Below are positions 32,161 to 35,893 of a stretch of DNA of 35,893 nucleotides, one piece after another. Position numbers and translations under genes: made by a program. The notes under the pieces are model-generated. The model saw only the letters and a list, made by a program, of their open reading frames with translations. It was not told where the DNA came from and ran no database searches. The DNA lies in assembly GCA_004555535.1 (NCBI GenBank), contig SFHU01000015.1:1-35893 (forward strand). Direction: 5' to 3'. Every line of letters starts with the position of its first letter. The stretch's first letter is position 1. The stretch comes from Clostridiales bacterium. GTDB taxonomy: Bacteria > Bacillota > Clostridia > Christensenellales > Aristaeellaceae.

Positions 32161-33448
32161 TCTCCTCCAGGCGCGCCTTGAATTTGGCCTCAAGCCCCTG
32201 GGTGGTCGGCTCGTAGTAGACGCGGCCGCGCAGCGAGTCGGGCAGGCACTGCATATTGGTCAGCTTGTCCTGCGCGTCGTGCGCGTACTGATAGCCCTCG
32301 CCGTAGTGCAGCCCGGCCATGAGCCTGGTCGGCGCGTTGCGGATGACGAGCGGGACGGGCTCGGCCATGCGGCTCTGCGCGTCCGATTTCGCCTGCTCAT
32401 AGGCCGTGTAGAGCGCGTTGGACTTGGGCGCGAGGGCCATGTAGACGACCGCCTGCGTCAGATGCACCGTGCATTCGGGCATGCCCAGAAAGTGGCAGGC
32501 CTGATAAGCGGCGACGGCGATCTCCAGCGCGCGGGGGTCGGCCAGGCCGACATCCTCGCTGGCGAAGCGGATGACGCGCCGGGCGACGTAGAGCGGATCC
32601 TCCCCGGCCTCGAGCATGCGCGCCAGCCAGTAGACCGCCGCGTCCGGATCGGAATTGCGCATCGACTTGTGCAGCGCGGAGATGATGTTGTAGTGCTCCT
32701 CGCCCTGCCTGTCGTAGAGCAGGGACTTTTTGGAGGTGCACTGCTCCAGCGTCTCGCGCGTGACGCGCACGGCGCCGCCCTCCTCGGGCGCGTTGAGCAC
32801 GGCCATCTCCAGCGTGGAGAGCGCGCTGCGGGCGTCGCCGTTTGCGAAGACCGCGATCGCGCGCAGCAGTTCCGGCGGGCAGTCGACCTTCAGGCTGCCG
32901 AAGCCGCGCGGATCCGTCAGCGCGCGGGAGAGCAGGCCGGTCAGGTCCCCCTCGCTCAGGGCCTGCAGGACGAACACCTTGCAGCGCGAGAGCAGCGCGC
33001 CGTTGACCTCAAAGGAGGGATTCTCCGTCGTCGCGCCGATGAGGACGATGCTGCCCTTTTCCACGAAGGGCAGAAAGGCGTCCTGCTGCGCCTTGTTGAA
33101 GCGGTGAATCTCGTCGACGAAGACGATCGTCCGCTCGCCGAAGGCCCGGGCGCGCTCGGCCTTCTCCATGACCGCGCGGATCTCCCGGATGCCGCTGGTG
33201 ACGGCGGAAAAATCGACAAAGGCGGCTTTGGTGCGCCCCGCGATGATGCGCGCGAGCGTCGTCTTCCCGACGCCCGGCGGGCCCCAGAAGATCATCGAGC
33301 TGATCTGGTCGCTCTCGATCAGGCGGCGGAGCACCCTGCCCGGGCCAAGCAGGTGCTGCTGGCCGGCGAATTCGTCGAGCGTGCGCGGGCGCAGGCGGGA
33401 GGCGAGCGGCTCCGCGGCGGAGGTGTCAAAGAGCGTGGTCTGTTCCAT
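32117..33448 (-). CDS. rarA: Replication-associated recombination protein A (RarA/MgsA)
   Basis: A 443-residue AAA+ ATPase related to clamp-loader subunits; it acts at stalled replication forks and on DNA gaps. The N-terminal LASRLRPRTLDEFAGQQHLLG is the family opening, Walker A GPPGVGKT is at 56-63 and Walker B VFVDEIHRF at 109-117. Sensor 1 GATTENPSFEVN and the arginine finger region SRC follow, then the C-terminal tetramerisation domain with YDRQGEEHYNIISALHKSMRNSD and LHYGEGYQYAHD. I chose the ATG at 33448, where GGGAGG lies 8 nt upstream and the protein starts MEQTTLFD as relatives do. Its last 44 nt overlap the converging M50 gene remnant. Confidence 0.96.
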   Translation of the reverse strand: MEQTTLFDTSAAEPLASRLRPRTLDEFAGQQHLLGPGRVLRRLIESDQISSMIFWGPPGVGKTTLARIIAGRTKAAFVDFSAVTSGIREIRAVMEKAERARAFGERTIVFVDEIHRFNKAQQDAFLPFVEKGSIVLIGATTENPSFEVNGALLSRCKVFVLQALSEGDLTGLLSRALTDPRGFGSLKVDCPPELLRAIAVFANGDARSALSTLEMAVLNAPEEGGAVRVTRETLEQCTSKKSLLYDRQGEEHYNIISALHKSMRNSDPDAAVYWLARMLEAGEDPLYVARRVIRFASEDVGLADPRALEIAVAAYQACHFLGMPECTVHLTQAVVYMALAPKSNALYTAYEQAKSDAQSRMAEPVPLVIRNAPTRLMAGLHYGEGYQYAHDAQDKLTNMQCLPDSLRGRVYYEPTTQGLEAKFKARLEEIRAWKAAHSDPQSP

Positions 33449-33472
33449 CGTCATTCCTCCCTCTATGCCCTG

Positions 33473-33501
33473 ATTATAGTACAGACCGGGCGGGAAAGCA
33501 A
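33473..33501 (-). promoter_or_regulatory. rarA promoter
   Basis: On the minus strand, a perfect TATAAT (33473-33478) and a partial -35 TTGCTT (33496-33501) are 17 nt apart, about 25 nt before the start codon. Confidence 0.65.
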
Positions 33502-33533
33502 ACAGAGGACTGGCGTGCGGCGGGGCAATGTGG

Positions 33534-33539
33534 TATACT
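33534..33539 (+). promoter_or_regulatory. Extended -10 promoter of the SH3b-protein gene
   Basis: TGTGGTATACT, identical to the -10 region before the gene at 15923. The -35 is weak. A transcript from here would contain repeat copy B in its leader of about 180 nt. Confidence 0.6.
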
Positions 33540-33613
33540 GGTTTCGGCAAAATTCGCAAAAACGGGCAGAAGAGGGAATAAAAGGGAGCGCCCGTTCGTC
33601 AGATAGACAGAGG

Positions 33614-33690
33614 AAACCGGCATGCTGCCGGTTGCATCCCCGACGAAGGGATGCAAATGCCGTTGTTCTGTGCCCGAGGCCGGAGCCTTG
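33614..33690 (+). repeat. 77-nt repeat with hairpin potential, copy B (best folded)
   Basis: Three hairpins in a row: AACCGGCA-TGC-TGCCGGTT, then TTGCATCCC with GGGATGCAA around the loop CGACGAA (9 bp), then CCGAGGC-CGGA-GCCTTGG (7 bp with one G-T). It aligns without gaps to copy A at 15558. It ends 36 nt before the start codon of the SH3b gene, inside its leader. Confidence 0.8.
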
Positions 33691-33726
33691 GGGGAAAGAT
33701 TTCCATAACAAAAGTGGGGGATCACG

Positions 33727-34971
33727 ATGAAGGGCATCAAGGGAAAGGCGCTGGCGGCTGCGCTGCTGCTGGCGCTTCTGCTGCCGGCGATGGCGCTGGC
33801 GGAGCAGTTCGCCGTCGTCACGGGCGGCAGGCTCAACCTGCGCGAATACGCGAGCACAAGCAGCCGCAGCCTGGGCAAATACGATTCCGGCACCTGGGTG
33901 CGGCTCCTGGAGAGCTCGGACGCGGGCTTCTGGCGCGTCAAAACGCTGGACGGCAGGACGGGCTACATGGCCGAGCGCTACCTGACGCTGGCCGGCTCGG
34001 CCAACCAGGGCACCGTCAAATACGCCAACGGCGGCTACGTCAACCTGCGCAGCGGCCCGTCGCTGGAGACCAGCGTCATCATGCGCGTGACCAGCGGCAC
34101 AGGCGTCTATATCGTCGACAGCAGCTATGAGTGGAACTATATCTACGTGCTGGTCGGCGGCACGCCGGTCTACGGCTATATGCACGACTCCTTCATCAGC
34201 TCCTCGCAGACGACCGCGACCGTGACCACGAGAAACGGCGGGCGCGTCAACGTGCGCAGCGGCCCCTCCTCGGCCTACGGGAGCGTCGGCACGCTGGCCT
34301 CGGGCACGAAGGTTTCCGTGCTGCTCAAGGGCAACGGCTGGTACCAGATCTCGGCGAACGGCCTGACGGGCTTCATGTCCACCTCCTATCTCTCCGGCAC
34401 GGGCAGCACGGTCGGCAGCAACACGGGCTCCGGCGCGACGGCCTCGCAGACGGCCTACGTCAACAACCCGAAGAGCACACAGGTGCTCAACCTGCGCGAA
34501 TCGCCCTCGCAGAGCGCGCGCTCCATCGGCCAGTATCGCAACGGCACGCAGGTCAAGGTCGTCGGCTACGGCGCGACCTGGTGCGAGGTCTACGTCGGCA
34601 CGAAGCACGGCTACATGATGACGCGCTACCTGAGCTTTAACGGCAGCTACCTGCCGCCCACGAGCGCGAGCACGCCGATCTACGTCTATGTGACGCCTAC
34701 GCCGACGCCGCTGATCCAGGTGATCACGCCCGTGCCGGCGCAGACGCCGGTCTCCTCCGTGCCCTCGGCGGGCACGCGGGGCACGCTGGCCGTGCGCGCG
34801 GGCAGCAGCGAGACGATGATCAACGTCTACAACGACTCGACGCTCACCTCGCTCAAGGCGAGCTATCCGCCGGCGACGCCGATGACGATTCTCAGCTACG
34901 GCGAGAGCGTCTGCATGATCCTCATCGACAGCGGCGTGGCCTATGTCTCGACCTGGAATGTGAATTATTGA
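33727..34971 (+). CDS. Secreted protein with four bacterial SH3 domains
   Basis: A 414-residue exported protein. Signal peptide at 1-25 (KGIKGKALAAALLLALLLPAMALA, cut before EQ). Four SH3b repeats follow at about 29-90, 95-160, 165-225 and 245-310, each with a LNLRE/VNVRSGPS core and ending GYM or GFM before a Tyr. A Thr/Pro linker (VTPTPTPLIQV) leads to a C-terminal domain of about 70 residues that I do not recognise. SH3b domains bind cell-wall peptides or glycans, so the protein is expected at the cell wall. No catalytic domain is visible. GGGGGATCACG precedes the ATG. A terminator follows, and the SpoIID-domain lipoprotein gene lies next. Confidence 0.85.
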   Translation: MKGIKGKALAAALLLALLLPAMALAEQFAVVTGGRLNLREYASTSSRSLGKYDSGTWVRLLESSDAGFWRVKTLDGRTGYMAERYLTLAGSANQGTVKYANGGYVNLRSGPSLETSVIMRVTSGTGVYIVDSSYEWNYIYVLVGGTPVYGYMHDSFISSSQTTATVTTRNGGRVNVRSGPSSAYGSVGTLASGTKVSVLLKGNGWYQISANGLTGFMSTSYLSGTGSTVGSNTGSGATASQTAYVNNPKSTQVLNLRESPSQSARSIGQYRNGTQVKVVGYGATWCEVYVGTKHGYMMTRYLSFNGSYLPPTSASTPIYVYVTPTPTPLIQVITPVPAQTPVSSVPSAGTRGTLAVRAGSSETMINVYNDSTLTSLKASYPPATPMTILSYGESVCMILIDSGVAYVSTWNVNY

Positions 34972-34988
34972 ATGCTTTCTGTGGTCTG

Positions 34989-35015
34989 AGCGGCGCGTCT
35001 TTCGCGCCGCTTTTT
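34989..35015 (+). terminator. Intrinsic terminator of the SH3b-protein gene
   Basis: A perfect 9-bp stem AGCGGCGCG/CGCGCCGCT with a 5-nt loop followed by TTTT, 18 nt after the stop. Confidence 0.9.
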
Positions 35016-35043
35016 GCATGTCCTCCCTCCATCCGCGCATACT
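35014..35043 (+). promoter_or_regulatory. Possible promoter of the SpoIID-domain gene
   Basis: TTGCAT (35014-35019) and CATACT (35038-35043) are 18 nt apart, overlapping the T-run of the terminator. CCCTCC (35024-35029) could pair with the ribosome binding site GGAGGG (35051-35056). Weak evidence for either. Confidence 0.3.
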
Positions 35044-35062
35044 GTATGCAGGAGGGATGACG

Positions 35063-35893
35063 ATGAACCTGAAACCGATCGCGCCGGTGCTCGCGGCCCT
35101 GCTGCTGTGCACGGGCTGCGCCTCGCGCGGCACGCAACCGGACAAGCCCGCCCTGCCGCAGGCGGAAAACACACCGGCAACAGCGCAGGGAAAGACCGCC
35201 GCGGAGCTCGTGCCGGACAGGCTTGAAAGAAACGCGCAGGGCGTGCCCGTGCTGCGCGTGTATGACACGGAAAACGGGCGCGTTGAGGCGCTCTCCGTGG
35301 AGGACTATCTGCCCGCCGTGCTCGCGGGGGAGATGGCCGGCGACTGGCCGCTGGAGGCGCTCAAAGCGCAGGCGATTCTCGCGCGCACGTTTGTGCTGCA
35401 GTTCGTCTCGCAGAAGGAATCGATGTACGAGGGCGCGGATATCTCCACGGACATCAAGGAGGCGCAGGCCTATGACGCGTCGGGCGTCAACGAGCGCATC
35501 CGCCAGGCCGTCAGCGAAACGCGCGGCATCGTGCTCAACGCAGGCGGCGAGCTGCCCTATGCGTGGTTCCACGCGCATTCGGGCGGACTGACGGCGCGCG
35601 CCAAGGAGGGGCTTGACTACGAGAAGGAGGAGCCCGGCTACACGCAGTGCGTCAAGGGCATGGAGAACGCCGAGGCGCCCGCCGAGGCCGCGAGCTGGGA
35701 GGCCGTATTCACGGCGGAGGAGGTGCTCGCCGCGGCGCGCGACGCGGGCGGCGGCGCGATTGAGGCGCTGACGGACATCTCCATCGGCCAGCGCGGCGAA
35801 TCCGGGCGCGCGACGACGCTGATGATCTCCGGCAGGGAGGTCTCCGCGCCGGCCTTCCGCATCGCCATCGGCTCGACGAAGATGCGCTCCTGC
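35063..35893 (+). CDS. SpoIID/LytB-domain lipoprotein, partial (runs off the right edge)
   Basis: 277 codons open to the window end without a stop. The N-terminus is a lipoprotein signal (VLAALLLCTGC), with the likely lipidated cysteine at residue 19 from the chosen start and a Pro/Ala-rich spacer after it. From about residue 75 comes the SpoIID domain: SVEDYLPAVLAGEMAGDWPL, then LKAQAILARTFVLQ, DISTDIKEAQAYDA, and ETRGIVLNAGGELPYAWFHAHSGGLT. SpoIID proteins cut glycan strands of denuded peptidoglycan during engulfment; LytB-type relatives act as amidase enhancers. Attachment outside the membrane fits. The ATG at 35063 has GGAGG at 7 nt; one at 35057 is too close to it. Whether it is the sporulation protein or a vegetative relative cannot be said. 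Confidence 0.85.
   Translation, partial: MNLKPIAPVLAALLLCTGCASRGTQPDKPALPQAENTPATAQGKTAAELVPDRLERNAQGVPVLRVYDTENGRVEALSVEDYLPAVLAGEMAGDWPLEALKAQAILARTFVLQFVSQKESMYEGADISTDIKEAQAYDASGVNERIRQAVSETRGIVLNAGGELPYAWFHAHSGGLTARAKEGLDYEKEEPGYTQCVKGMENAEAPAEAASWEAVFTAEEVLAAARDAGGGAIEALTDISIGQRGESGRATTLMISGREVSAPAFRIAIGSTKMRSC

Noticed and set aside
33614..33690. c-di-AMP (ydaO) riboswitch or a tRNA-like element before the SH3b gene
   Set aside because: SH3b genes are common ydaO targets and the length is tRNA-like, but the conserved ydaO blocks are absent and there is no TTCGA-type T-loop or acceptor stem.

Overview
The window is chromosomal, gene-dense and GC-rich, with housekeeping genes on both strands and no phage, plasmid, insertion sequence, CRISPR array, tRNA or rRNA that I can see. 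It looks like a high-GC Gram-positive, most likely an anaerobic, possibly gut-associated member of the Clostridia. The evidence is AGGAGG-type ribosome binding sites before nearly every gene, a Bacillus-type SOS box (GAAC-N4-GTTC), Firmicutes-type RpoB and RpoC, a YnzC/DUF896 protein, SH3b and SpoIID-domain envelope proteins, stand-alone BioY and a DUF815 ATPase. The genus is not determined.

Left part (1-12130). A minus-strand pair encodes an aldo/keto reductase and a PLP aminotransferase. A plus-strand pair follows: a UbiA-family enzyme resembling decaprenyl-phosphate phosphoribosyltransferase, overlapped by a GT-C-like membrane protein. A minus-strand repair operon, uvrB - GNAT acetyltransferase - uvrA, has a near-consensus LexA box over its -35. 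A small membrane protein gene lies on the plus strand. bioY, on the minus strand, has a probable BirA operator at its transcription start.

Centre (12180-25830). argS has a long, potentially structured leader and is followed by a DUF815 AAA ATPase. A 449-bp intergenic region then carries a palindromic repeat. After a small anchored protein comes an isolated rpoB-rpoC operon with its own strong promoter and terminator; no ribosomal protein genes flank it. On the minus strand are an RluA-type pseudouridine synthase and a small unknown protein.

Right part (25780-35893). A membrane protein and a divergent Hsp70-like ATPase form a two-gene operon. The ATPase has a glycine-rich hydrophobic segment near its C-terminus. 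nagB-nagA is followed by a DUF896 protein and an M50-like metallopeptidase gene interrupted by an in-frame TAG. rarA (mgsA) is on the minus strand. A secreted SH3b-repeat protein and the start of a SpoIID/LytB lipoprotein close the window.

The points most worth a second look are: the Hsp70-like/membrane-protein pair, whose partner carries a motif faintly like the GrpE C-terminal hairpin; the in-frame amber in the M50 gene, with TAG otherwise unused as a stop here; a 77-nt repeat with hairpin potential, present twice, plus a third partial copy; the SOS-controlled uvrB-GNAT-uvrA operon; and the argS leader.
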